Part shown: one piece after another, positions 49,879 to 58,619 of the stretch
Layout of the letters: every line of letters starts with the position of its first letter
How positions within the stretch are numbered: the stretch's first letter is position 1
Origin: an uncultured Gemmatimonadota bacterium
Lineage (GTDB): Bacteria > Gemmatimonadota > Gemmatimonadetes > Gemmatimonadales > Gemmatimonadaceae
DNA length: 64,000 bases
Direction: 5' to 3'
Assembly (NCBI GenBank): GCA_903882745.1
Contig: CAIRYG010000011.1
Span: 186,001 to 250,000 of the forward strand
Notes under the pieces: model-generated
Told to the model about the DNA's origin: nothing
Database searches by the model: none
Seen by the model: only the letters and a program-made list of their open reading frames with translations
Position numbers and translations under genes: made by a program

Positions 49879-52632
49879 ATGATGCGGACCAGTCCCTTCC
49901 TCCGCCTCACCGCACGCGGCGCCGCCGTCGCGTCGTTGTCGCTGTTTACCACGCTCAGCCTCCCTGCGCAGGGTGCGCCGGCCGGAGCGGCCGCCAAGCC
50001 CGAACCGGCCTGGCTCGTCGCTGACAAGGCGCAGCTCGCCAAGGAGACGTACGCGGCTCCCTCGGCCGAGATCGCCAACTTGGTTGCCGCACCGCGCCAT
50101 CTGAACGTCGCGCTGTCGCAGCCGAGCCCTGATCGGAAGTACTTCCTCAAGGAACAGAGCGAAGGACTCCCGAGCGTCACGGCCTTCGGCAAGGCGCACT
50201 ACTACCTCGGCGGTCTGCAGGTGGACTTCAAGGCCAATCGCGCGCGTGCTCTCACGACGCGCGGCGCCACCGGGCTGCAGTTGATTGATCCGGTTGCTGG
50301 CAAGACCATCAATGTCGACGCCCCTAAGGGCGCGATCATCAGCGGCTCTTCCTGGGCGCCTGACGCCAAGCAGATTGCCTACGTCGCGAACTTCGACGAC
50401 GCTTCGCACGTGTTTGTCGCAGACGTCGCCACCGGCAAGTCGGTGCAGATCACCAAGGCGGCGCTCCTCGCGACGCTGGTGACCACCATCGATTGGACCG
50501 CCGACGGTAAGAGCGTGATCGTCGTGCAGCTCCCCGACGGCCGCAAGCCAGAACCCAAAAAGCCCGAGATTGCCACGGGCCCGAACGTGCGCCTCTGGAC
50601 CGACGGCGTGAAGGACGCCGAGCGCAACTTCGCGAGCCTGCTCAACGAGCCGTACGAGATGGAGCTGCTCGAGTACTACACGACTGGCCAGCTCGCCCTG
50701 ATCGACGTGAAGACCAAGGTCGTCAAGAAGATCGGCACGCCGCAGATGATTCAGAGCGTGGACGGCTCCCCCGACGGGCAGTACTTCCGCGTCAGCACCA
50801 TGCAGAAGCCCTTCTCGTACGTCACCCAGTACACGAGCTTCGGCAGCAACGAAGAGCTCTGGGATGCCACCGGCAAGGTGGTCTCCACGATCAACAAGCG
50901 CGCCCTGCGCCTTGGCAATGACACCACGGGCGGCGGTGGACGTGGTGGTGCGGCCGGCGGCGCCAAGCGTGGCCTCGCCTGGATGCCGAAGGGCGCGGGC
51001 ATGTATTACCTCGAGTCCACGGCTCCGGCCGGGCGTGACTCCTCGGCGGGCGCTGCGCCGGCCGGCCGCGGTGCCGCAGGCGGCGCAGGTGGCCGCGGTG
51101 GTGCCGCAGGTGGCGCGGCACGTCCGGACCGTCTGATGCAGTGGCTGCCGCCGTATGCCGCAACCGACACCAAGACGCTCTACACCGCCGACGGTCCGAT
51201 GACCTCGGTCGTGTTCAACGACGACGCATCGACGATTTTCGTCGCCACGACGAACGCCGGCAATGGCGAGCTGTACGCGGTGCAGATGGCGGACCCGACC
51301 AAGAAGATGCCGATCGTCCGGCAGCGCGGGTACACCCCGAGTTTCGCCGGTGGACGTGGCGGGCGCGGCGGTGGCGCAGCCGGTGGTGGCCGTGGCGGCG
51401 CGGGTGACGACTCGCTCTCGTTCTACAACAACCCCGGCGCAATGCTCACCAAGCGTGGCACGCTGGGCGGTTCGGTGGCAATGGTCTCGAGCGACGGCGG
51501 CGTGTTCCTCCAGGGAACGCAGTACTTCCGCGACTTCGTGGCCAATCCGCCGCGTGAGTTCGTCGACAAGATCGACCTCAAGAGCGGCGCCAAGTCGCGC
51601 GTGCTCGAAGGCCCGAAGGACATGTACGAAGCCGTGTCGGCGTCGCTCGATGACGACATGAGCAAGGTGATCGTGAATCGCGAGAGCCCGACGCAGGTCG
51701 CGGACTCGTATCTGCGCGACACCAAGTCGGGCACCCTCACGAAGCTCACGAGCAACAAGGACTACACCCCGGAGTTCACCAACCTGCAGCGCCGCCGCGT
51801 GACCGTGACGCGTCCGGACGGCATCAAGTTCGTGGTGAAGGTCACCCTGCCGGCGGACTACAAGGCCGGCACGCGCCTCCCGGGCATGTTCTGGTTCTAT
51901 CCCTACGAGTACACCGATCAAGGGGGCTACGACCGCACGCTGCGCACGGAGAACGCCCTACGCTTCCCCGCCGCCGCGCCGCGCACGATCGAATACCTCG
52001 CCACGCAGGGCTACGCGGTGGCGAACTTTGATCCGCCGATCATCGGTGAAGCCAACCGCATGAACGACAACTACACGTCGGACCTCGTGATGAACCTCAC
52101 GGCCGTCATCGACGAGCTCGACAAGCAGGCCCTCATCGATCGCCAGAAGCTCGGACTCGGCGGGCACAGCTACGGCGCATTCAGCACCATGAACGCCATG
52201 ACGCTCACCTCGCTCTTCCGCGCAGGCATCGCTGGCGACGGCATGTACAACCGCACCCTGACGCCGACCGGTTTCCAGAGCGAGCGCCGCGATCTGTGGA
52301 GTGGGCAGAAGACCTACCTCGACATGAGCCCGATGCTCCGCGCCGACAAGCTCCAGGGCGCGATCCTCATGTATCACTCGATCGAAGACCAGAACGTCGG
52401 CACCGACCCGATCAGCTCGACGCGCATGATGCAGGCGCTCCGCGCCAACGGGAAGACCGCCTCGCTCTACATGTACCCGTACGAGGACCACGGCCCGGCC
52501 ACCAAGGAGACGATCCTTGACCAGTGGGCGCGCTGGACCGCATGGCTGGATCTCTACGTCAAGCACGCGGGCGAACTGCCGGCCAAGACGGCCGCAGCCG
52601 CCGCGACAACGAGCATTCAGCCGAACAACTGA
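49879..52632 (+). CDS. Secreted S9 prolyl-oligopeptidase-family peptidase with Gly-rich inserts
   Basis: 917 residues from the ATG at 49879, chosen because it starts a signal peptide (MMRTSPFLRLTARGAAVASL...LPAQG). Large N-terminal beta-propeller interrupted by several Gly/Ala/Arg-rich stretches (about 354-364, 380-415 and 490-515), then an alpha/beta-hydrolase domain. Catalytic Ser764 (GGHSYGAFS), Asp837 (SIEDQNVGT) and His871 (EDHGPAT). It should hydrolyse peptides outside the cytoplasm. A 15-bp hairpin follows. Confidence 0.86.
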   Translation: MMRTSPFLRLTARGAAVASLSLFTTLSLPAQGAPAGAAAKPEPAWLVADKAQLAKETYAAPSAEIANLVAAPRHLNVALSQPSPDRKYFLKEQSEGLPSVTAFGKAHYYLGGLQVDFKANRARALTTRGATGLQLIDPVAGKTINVDAPKGAIISGSSWAPDAKQIAYVANFDDASHVFVADVATGKSVQITKAALLATLVTTIDWTADGKSVIVVQLPDGRKPEPKKPEIATGPNVRLWTDGVKDAERNFASLLNEPYEMELLEYYTTGQLALIDVKTKVVKKIGTPQMIQSVDGSPDGQYFRVSTMQKPFSYVTQYTSFGSNEELWDATGKVVSTINKRALRLGNDTTGGGGRGGAAGGAKRGLAWMPKGAGMYYLESTAPAGRDSSAGAAPAGRGAAGGAGGRGGAAGGAARPDRLMQWLPPYAATDTKTLYTADGPMTSVVFNDDASTIFVATTNAGNGELYAVQMADPTKKMPIVRQRGYTPSFAGGRGGRGGGAAGGGRGGAGDDSLSFYNNPGAMLTKRGTLGGSVAMVSSDGGVFLQGTQYFRDFVANPPREFVDKIDLKSGAKSRVLEGPKDMYEAVSASLDDDMSKVIVNRESPTQVADSYLRDTKSGTLTKLTSNKDYTPEFTNLQRRRVTVTRPDGIKFVVKVTLPADYKAGTRLPGMFWFYPYEYTDQGGYDRTLRTENALRFPAAAPRTIEYLATQGYAVANFDPPIIGEANRMNDNYTSDLVMNLTAVIDELDKQALIDRQKLGLGGHSYGAFSTMNAMTLTSLFRAGIAGDGMYNRTLTPTGFQSERRDLWSGQKTYLDMSPMLRADKLQGAILMYHSIEDQNVGTDPISSTRMMQALRANGKTASLYMYPYEDHGPATKETILDQWARWTAWLDLYVKHAGELPAKTAAAAATTSIQPNN

Positions 52633-52654
52633 TCGGTCGTGTTCGGCAGTGACC

Positions 52655-52688
52655 GAGGGGCGGCCGCGAGACTTCGCGGCCGCCCCTC
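52655..52688. terminator. Hairpin between convergent genes
   Basis: GAGGGGCGGCCGCGA pairs perfectly with TCGCGGCCGCCCCTC (15 bp, loop GACT), between the S9 peptidase and YaeQ stops; likely bidirectional. Confidence 0.75.
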
Positions 52689-52710
52689 AGTACGTCCCCC
52701 TACGGCGCCG

Positions 52711-53256
52711 CTACGCGTCGAACAGCGACAACGTGGTCAGCACCGCCTCGTGCGTGTCCTCGCCGATGGTCACGTACACCGACCCATCGTTCACCGCGAT
52801 CGTGATGTCGAGCCGACGGTCGAGGTGGTCCGTGACCCACTCGAGGGTCTCGCGCCCCACCCCACGCGCCACGATCAGCTCCGACTTGTGAATCTTGTGC
52901 CCCGCGTACTGCCGCTTGAGCATCTCAGGCGCCTTGGCCGTGTAGAACGCCAGCTTGGGGCTTGCCTTACTGGCTTTATGGAGCCGCGCCGCGTCCGGAG
53001 CCCCAATCTCAATCCACTTGGTGAGGGCCCCGGTCAGGTCCCGCACCGCGAGCGGGGGCTCATCGGCGTCCGCGATCCCGCGCGAAAACCCGATCCCCTC
53101 CTCGTACTCCAAGCAATACGCGAGCAGCCGCGTCACAAAGTAGTCCTCGGACTCACTCGGATGCTGGGCCATGCGCAACGCGATGCTCTCGTACACCCCG
53201 CGGTCCACGTCGGACAGCGTCACGTCAAAGGTGAACATCGTGGACGTCAGCGCCAT
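52711..53256 (-). CDS. yaeQ: YaeQ family protein
   Basis: 181 residues from the ATG at 53256 (MALTSTMFTFDVTLSDVDRGVYESI). Family hallmarks: ALRMAQHPSESEDYFVTRLLAYCLEYEEGIGFSRGI, IEIGAPDAARLHKASKA, and the later WVTDHLDRR. YaeQ has a nuclease-like (PD-(D/E)XK) fold, with suggested links to transcription elongation, but no firm function. A longer upstream frame is rejected because it lacks the family's typical start. Cytoplasmic; single gene. Confidence 0.88.
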   Translation of the reverse strand: MALTSTMFTFDVTLSDVDRGVYESIALRMAQHPSESEDYFVTRLLAYCLEYEEGIGFSRGIADADEPPLAVRDLTGALTKWIEIGAPDAARLHKASKASPKLAFYTAKAPEMLKRQYAGHKIHKSELIVARGVGRETLEWVTDHLDRRLDITIAVNDGSVYVTIGEDTHEAVLTTLSLFDA

Positions 53257-53366
53257 CGGGGAACCTTGGTCAGGGAAGCGGTCAGGCAGGCAGTATCGGT
53301 GAGGGGGTGCCAGAAGGCAACCGTCAGCCACACGCGCCGCTAGCGGCCACGACGCCCATCGGCCAA

Positions 53367-53394
53367 TTTTCAATCGATCCTAGCCGCCTATAAG
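53367..53394 (+). promoter_or_regulatory. Possible promoter of the molybdenum hydroxylase genes
   Basis: TTTTCA (53367-53372), 16 bp, then TATAAG (53389-53394), about 50 bp upstream of the start at 53442. Fair match to a housekeeping promoter, but the -35 is weak. Confidence 0.35.
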
Positions 53395-53441
53395 GTTGTG
53401 CTCGGCACCGCTCCACCACAGATCACGGAGTTCGCATTGCC

Positions 53442-53936
53442 ATGCCGGTGAATCTCAAAGTCAACGGAAAGTCGGTCTCAGTGGATGTCCCCTCGGACAT
53501 GCCCCTCCTCTGGATCCTTCGCGATGTCCTGAACCTCAAGGGCACCAAATACGGCTGCGGCGTTGCGCAGTGCGGCGCCTGCACGGTGCATCTGTCGGGT
53601 GTGGCGGTGCGCAGCTGCCAGATCCCGGCCTCTGCCCTGGGCGGTGCAACCATCACGACCATCGAGGGACTCTCCCCCGATGGCTCCCACCCGCTGCAGA
53701 AGGCGTGGGTCGACATCGACGTGCCGCAGTGCGGCTACTGCCAGGCCGGACAGATCATGTCCGCCGCCGGCTTGCTCGCGCGCAACAAAAAGCCGACGGA
53801 TGCCGACATCGACAATGCGATGAGCGGGAACCTCTGCCGTTGCGCCTCGTACCACCGCATCCGCGACGCAATCCACAAGGCTGCTGGACAGTCGGCGGGG
53901 ACCGCCCCTGCCAGCACTAACGGCAAGAGCGAGTGA
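53442..53936 (+). CDS. [2Fe-2S] subunit of a xanthine-dehydrogenase-family hydroxylase
   Basis: 164 residues. N-terminal plant-type [2Fe-2S] domain ([18 protein letters not shown] and the following Cys) and C-terminal [2Fe-2S] helical domain ([10 protein letters not shown] and [13 protein letters not shown]). It transfers electrons from the molybdenum subunit encoded next. No signal peptide; export would need to ride with the Tat-bearing large subunit. The pair resembles isoquinoline 1-oxidoreductase-type enzymes (IorA-like). Confidence 0.92.
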   Translation: MPVNLKVNGKSVSVDVPSDMPLLWILRDVLNLKGTKYGCGVAQCGACTVHLSGVAVRSCQIPASALGGATITTIEGLSPDGSHPLQKAWVDIDVPQCGYCQAGQIMSAAGLLARNKKPTDADIDNAMSGNLCRCASYHRIRDAIHKAAGQSAGTAPASTNGKSE

Positions 53937-53947
53937 GGCCCCCAACC

Positions 53948-56155
53948 ATGACCACACCCAAGACCGTGGACCGTCGCTCCTTCCTGCGCGTCACCGCCAT
54001 CGCCGGCGGAGGACTGCTCCTGAGCGCCTATGTTCGCCCGTTGCATGCTGCGCTGAACACCGTGGGCGAGCCGCTCGCCGACGACCCGTTCATGCCGAAC
54101 GCCTTCATCAAGATTTTCGCCGACGGGCACGTCGTGATCATCGGGAAGAATCCGGAAGTCGGCCAGGGCATCAAAACCTCGCTCCCGATGATCATCGCCG
54201 ACGAACTCGACGTGGACTGGAAGTCGGTCACGGTCGAGCAGGGCGATAGCGAGCCCGCCAAGTACGGCAACCAAGCCGCCGGCGGAAGCACCGGCACACC
54301 GACCAACTGGGACAACCATCGTCGCGTTGGCGCCGCAGGTCGCGCCCTCATGGTCGCCGCGGCGGCCAAGACCTGGAACGTCCCCGAGTCGGAGTGCACC
54401 ACGGCCTCCGGCGTCGTGACGCACACGCCGAGCAAGCGCACGGTCGCGTATGGCAAGCTGTTGGCCGTTGCCGCAACGCTCCCTGCGCCCGATCTCGCCA
54501 AGGTCACACTCAAGGATCCCAAGAACTTCACCATCATCGGCACGCGCGTGCACTCGGTGCAGGTCAAGGAGATCGTCACTGGCAAGCCGATGTACGGCAT
54601 CGACGTGATGGTTCCGGGGATGTACCACGCGGTGTTCGAGAAGTGCCCGGTGTTCGGCGGCAAGGTGATCAGCGCCAACATCGCCGCCATCAAGAAGCTC
54701 CCGGGGATCAAGGACGCATTCATCGTTGAGCCCCCTGCGCCGCCAACGACGGGCCCGCAGGCGGGACAGATTGCGCTCGACGGGCTCCTCAGCGGCGTGG
54801 CGATCATCGCCGAGTCGTGGTGGGCCGCGAAGACCGCACGGAAGCAACTCGAGATCAAGTGGGACGAAGGGACGACCGCTGCGCAGAGCAGCGCGGCCTT
54901 TGCCGCGGCCGCCGCGGAGCTCTCGACCAAGGCCCCCGCGCGCTCCGTGCGGAAGGACGGCGATCCGGATGCCGCCTTCGCCGCCGCCGCAACCAAGGTC
55001 GAAGCGCAGTACTACTACCCGTACATCACCCACGCGACGCTCGAGCCGCAGAACTGCACCGCCCAGATGAACAAGGACGGCAAGTGCGAGATCTGGGCCC
55101 CGACGCAGATGCCGGGACCGGGACGCACGCTCGTCTCGCGCACGCTGGGCATCCCCGAGTCGGACATCATCATTCACCTCACCCGCTTGGGTGGCGGCTT
55201 CGGCCGTCGTCTCAAGAACGACTACATGGTCGAGGCAGCGTGGATCGCGCGGCAGGCGGGCGTGCCGGTGAAGCTCCTCTGGACGCGCGAAGACGACATG
55301 GCGCACGGCCACTTCCGGCAGCAGGGCTGGCACAACTACAAGGGTGGACTCGACGCGAGCGGCAAGCTTGTCTCGTGGCGCGATCACTCGATCATGGACA
55401 CGGTGAGCGCCACCGAGTTCCCGGCGCGTTTCGTTCCGAATCTCGAAATCGCCTTCTCGCCGATCACCAACGGCATCCCCACCGGCGCACTCCGCGCTCC
55501 AGTGAGCAACGGACAGGCCTTCGCGCACCAGAGCTTCATTGACGAATGCGCGCACGCCGCCGGCAAGGATCCACTTCAGTTCCGCATCGACCTCCTCTCG
55601 GGCCCAGCGATTCCGCCCCCCGCGCAGGGATTCGCCTTCGACGCCGTGCGCGCGCGCGGCGTTGTGGAACTCGTGCGTGACAAGTCCGGCTGGGGCAAGA
55701 AGCCGCTCCCCAAAGGACGTGGCATGGGCGTGGCCTTCCACTTCAGTCATCGCGGCTACTTCGCCGCGGTGGTCGACGCCTCCGTCGGCGCCAAGGGCGT
55801 ACTCAAGATCCACAAGATCTACATCGCCGGCGACATCGGCAGCCAGATCGTCAACGCGAACGGCGCCGAGAAGCAGTGCCAGAGTGCCGCGCTCGAAGCG
55901 CTCTCGCACACCCTCGGCCAGCAGATCACCATCAGCAACGGGCATGTTGTCCAGACGAACTTCGACGCCTACCCGCTGCTCCGTATCAATCAGGTGCCGC
56001 CGGTGGAATCGCATTTCCTCATTACCGACAACCCACCGACCGGACTCGGCGAGCCGGCGCTCCCGCCAGTGATTCCCGCCCTGTGCAACGCGATCTTCGT
56101 TGCGACCGGCAAGCGGATCCGTTCGCTCCCCCTCGGCACTCAACTCAACGCGTGA
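53948..56155 (+). CDS. Tat-exported molybdopterin-binding hydroxylase large subunit (IorB-like)
   Basis: 735 residues from the ATG at 53948, 11 bp after the small-subunit gene. The N-terminus has a twin-arginine signal (DRRSFLRVTAIAGGGLLLSAY). Molybdenum-cofactor domain motifs follow: GVAIIAESWWAAKTARKQLEI, TRLGGGFGRRLKNDYMVEA (the GGFGRR element), GALRAPVSNGQAF and near the end GLGEPALPPVIPALCNAIF (the conserved catalytic Glu). The family hydroxylates N-heterocycles or oxidises aldehydes, transferring electrons through the [2Fe-2S] protein. A cytochrome acceptor is not encoded nearby. Predicted periplasmic. Confidence 0.9.
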   Translation: MTTPKTVDRRSFLRVTAIAGGGLLLSAYVRPLHAALNTVGEPLADDPFMPNAFIKIFADGHVVIIGKNPEVGQGIKTSLPMIIADELDVDWKSVTVEQGDSEPAKYGNQAAGGSTGTPTNWDNHRRVGAAGRALMVAAAAKTWNVPESECTTASGVVTHTPSKRTVAYGKLLAVAATLPAPDLAKVTLKDPKNFTIIGTRVHSVQVKEIVTGKPMYGIDVMVPGMYHAVFEKCPVFGGKVISANIAAIKKLPGIKDAFIVEPPAPPTTGPQAGQIALDGLLSGVAIIAESWWAAKTARKQLEIKWDEGTTAAQSSAAFAAAAAELSTKAPARSVRKDGDPDAAFAAAATKVEAQYYYPYITHATLEPQNCTAQMNKDGKCEIWAPTQMPGPGRTLVSRTLGIPESDIIIHLTRLGGGFGRRLKNDYMVEAAWIARQAGVPVKLLWTREDDMAHGHFRQQGWHNYKGGLDASGKLVSWRDHSIMDTVSATEFPARFVPNLEIAFSPITNGIPTGALRAPVSNGQAFAHQSFIDECAHAAGKDPLQFRIDLLSGPAIPPPAQGFAFDAVRARGVVELVRDKSGWGKKPLPKGRGMGVAFHFSHRGYFAAVVDASVGAKGVLKIHKIYIAGDIGSQIVNANGAEKQCQSAALEALSHTLGQQITISNGHVVQTNFDAYPLLRINQVPPVESHFLITDNPPTGLGEPALPPVIPALCNAIFVATGKRIRSLPLGTQLNA

Positions 56156-56162
56156 GCCACTC

Positions 56163-58541
56163 GTGACCCGATCATCAGTTCGGTTCCTTTCGCTCGTCGG
56201 CGCGAACGCGCTCGCCGTCGCGTGTGCTGCAACATGTGCTGGCGCGCAGCGCACGCAACTCACCACCGCCGACTACGAACGCGCCGTGAAGATGCTTGGC
56301 CAGAACGTCAACGCCCTCGTGGTGGGTGGCAATGTGCAGGCCACCTGGCTTCCCGATGGCCGATTCTGGTATCGCGCCACAGGAGCCTCAGGCGCCACAG
56401 CTACGACGGTCTACCTGGTGGACGGCGCCAAGAAAACGCGCACCGCACTCGACAACACCAAGCTCGCAGCGGGACTCGCGACGGCATCGGCAAGCACGGT
56501 GACGCCGGCGACGCTCGGCTACGGCACACTAACCGTCAGCGATGACGCCAAGTCCGTGAGCGTTGATGTGGGCACCAAGCGCTTCACCTGCGCGCTGGAG
56601 CAGTACAGCTGCGCCGCCGCCGGCGACGCCGCGGGCGGAGCAGGCGGAGCAGGCGGCGGTCGTGGTGGCCGTGGCGGTGGACGAGCCGGCGGCGCTGGTG
56701 GACGCGGCGCGGCGGCAAACGCCGTTCCCTCCCCCGACGGAAAGCGCGCGGCATTCATCAAGGACAACAATCTTTGGGTCCGCGATGTGGCGAGCGGCGC
56801 AGAGACACAGCTGACCACCGACGGCGTCAAGGATTTTGGCTACGCCACGGACAACGCCGGCTGGGCCCACAGCGATCGCGCAATCCTCCTCTGGTCGCCC
56901 GACTCCAAGAAGATCGCGACCAACCAGCAGGACGAACGGCACGTCGGCGAGATGTATCTCGTCAAGACAAATGTCGGACATCCCGAGCTGAAGGCGTGGA
57001 AGTATCCCCTGCCAGGCGACAGCGTCATCCAGATGATCCATCACGTCGTGATCGACGTGGATGCCAAGCAGGTCATCCGCCTCAAGATGCCCGCCGATCC
57101 ACACCGCGGAACGATTGGCGACAACATCACGATGGCCGACTACAACTGGAGCCCCGACGGTTCGCAGCTCGTCGTGGCCAGCACCACGCGCGACCACAAA
57201 GCCTCCTGGCTCAGCTTAGCCGATACCAAGACCGGCGAAGTCAAAAAGCTGTTCGAGGAGAAGGTTGCCACGCACTTCGAATCGGTCACCGGCTGGCGCG
57301 TACTCTGGGGCACCAAGGAAATCGTCTGGTATTCGCAGCGCGATGACTGGGGCAACCTCTATCTGTACGACCTCACCACTGGCGCCCTCAAGAACCGCAT
57401 CACCACGGGCGAAGGGCCGGTCAATAGCATCGTGCGCGTCGATGAACCCACGCGCACCCTCTTCTACACCGCGATGGGCCGTGAGAAGGGGCAAGATCCC
57501 TATCTCCACCATCTGTATCGCGTCGGACTCGACGGCAAAAACGCCACGTCGCTCACGCCAGACGACGGCGACCACACCGCGCAGCTCTCGGCAGACGGCA
57601 AGTGGATTGTCGACACGTACTCGAAGGCTGACGCGCCGCCGGTCGTGAACCTCCGCGACGGTGCCGGCAAGCTCGTGATGCCACTCGAGAAGGCCGACAT
57701 CTCCAAGCTGCTCGCCACGGGCTGGAAGGCGCCGATTCCCTTCTCCGTCAAGGCAGCCGACGGCAAGACCGACATCTACGGACAGCTCTTCCGTCCGTCG
57801 AACTTCGATCCGAGCAAGAAGTATCCGATCATCAACAACGCCTACCCGGGCCCGCAGACGGGCTCCGTTGGCGGCCGCATGTTCTCCGCCGCCCACGGCG
57901 ACCGACAGGCGCTCGCCGAACTCGGCTTCATTGTTGTCACGATCGACGGACGCGGCACGCCAGGGCGCTCCAAGAGCTTCCACGACGCCTATTACGGCGC
58001 CATGGGACGCGACAACACCCTCCCCGATCAGGTCGCCGGCATGAAGGCGTTGGCCACGCAGTATTCGTGGATCGACATCGATCGCGCGGCGATGTGGGGA
58101 CACTCGGGCGGCGGCTTTATCACGGCCGATGCGCTGTTCCGGTACCCCGACTTCTTCAAGGTCGGCATCTCCGAGTCCGGCAACCACGACCAGCGCAACT
58201 ACGAAGACGACTGGGGCGAGCGCTATCAGGGACTGCTCGTGAAGGGCGTCGACGGTGGAGCCGACAGCTACAACGTCGAAGCCAACCAGACGGAGGCCCG
58301 CAACCTCAAGGGGCACCTCCTGCTCGCGCACGGAACGCTCGACGACAACGTGCCGCCCGACAACACCTTGCTCGTGGTCGATGCGCTGATCAAGGCCAAC
58401 AAGGACTTCGATCTCCTGATGATTCCGAATTCCGCGCACGGCTACGGCGCCGCGTCGAACTACATGATGCGTCGTCGTTGGGACTACTTCGTGCGCTGGC
58501 TGCTCAACGCCGAACCGCCCAAGAACTTCGAGATCAAGTAG
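56163..58541 (+). CDS. Secreted dipeptidyl-peptidase-IV-type S9 peptidase
   Basis: 792 residues from GTG at 56163; the signal peptide (VTRSSVRFLSLVGANALAV ... CAGAQ) supports this start. N-terminal DPPIV-type beta-propeller with a Gly/Arg-rich insert (about 158-185), C-terminal hydrolase domain with Ser648 (WGHSGGGF), an Asp pair near 727 (TLDDNVPPDN) and His759 (NSAHGYG). It probably removes dipeptides outside the cytoplasm. Located 7 bp after the hydroxylase stop; transcriptional coupling is possible but functionally unexplained. Confidence 0.88.
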   Translation: MTRSSVRFLSLVGANALAVACAATCAGAQRTQLTTADYERAVKMLGQNVNALVVGGNVQATWLPDGRFWYRATGASGATATTVYLVDGAKKTRTALDNTKLAAGLATASASTVTPATLGYGTLTVSDDAKSVSVDVGTKRFTCALEQYSCAAAGDAAGGAGGAGGGRGGRGGGRAGGAGGRGAAANAVPSPDGKRAAFIKDNNLWVRDVASGAETQLTTDGVKDFGYATDNAGWAHSDRAILLWSPDSKKIATNQQDERHVGEMYLVKTNVGHPELKAWKYPLPGDSVIQMIHHVVIDVDAKQVIRLKMPADPHRGTIGDNITMADYNWSPDGSQLVVASTTRDHKASWLSLADTKTGEVKKLFEEKVATHFESVTGWRVLWGTKEIVWYSQRDDWGNLYLYDLTTGALKNRITTGEGPVNSIVRVDEPTRTLFYTAMGREKGQDPYLHHLYRVGLDGKNATSLTPDDGDHTAQLSADGKWIVDTYSKADAPPVVNLRDGAGKLVMPLEKADISKLLATGWKAPIPFSVKAADGKTDIYGQLFRPSNFDPSKKYPIINNAYPGPQTGSVGGRMFSAAHGDRQALAELGFIVVTIDGRGTPGRSKSFHDAYYGAMGRDNTLPDQVAGMKALATQYSWIDIDRAAMWGHSGGGFITADALFRYPDFFKVGISESGNHDQRNYEDDWGERYQGLLVKGVDGGADSYNVEANQTEARNLKGHLLLAHGTLDDNVPPDNTLLVVDALIKANKDFDLLMIPNSAHGYGAASNYMMRRRWDYFVRWLLNAEPPKNFEIK

Positions 58542-58562
58542 TCCTCCGCACGCACGCACAAC

Positions 58563-58597
58563 AAGAAGGGCGAGGCCACATCGGCCTCGCCCTTCTT
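58563..58597. terminator. Hairpin between convergent genes
   Basis: AAGAAGGGCGAGGCC pairs with GGCCTCGCCCTTCTT (15 bp, loop ACATC) between the S9 peptidase and the Asp-box protein stops; A and T runs at its base allow it to work in both directions. Confidence 0.78.
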
Positions 58598-58619
58598 CAC
58601 ATCCACTCTGAACGCGGCG

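Noticed and set aside
53735-56266. Long antisense frame (843 codons) across the molybdenum hydroxylase
   Set aside because: The plus strand has clear cofactor motifs and a Tat signal; the antisense product has no recognisable domain.
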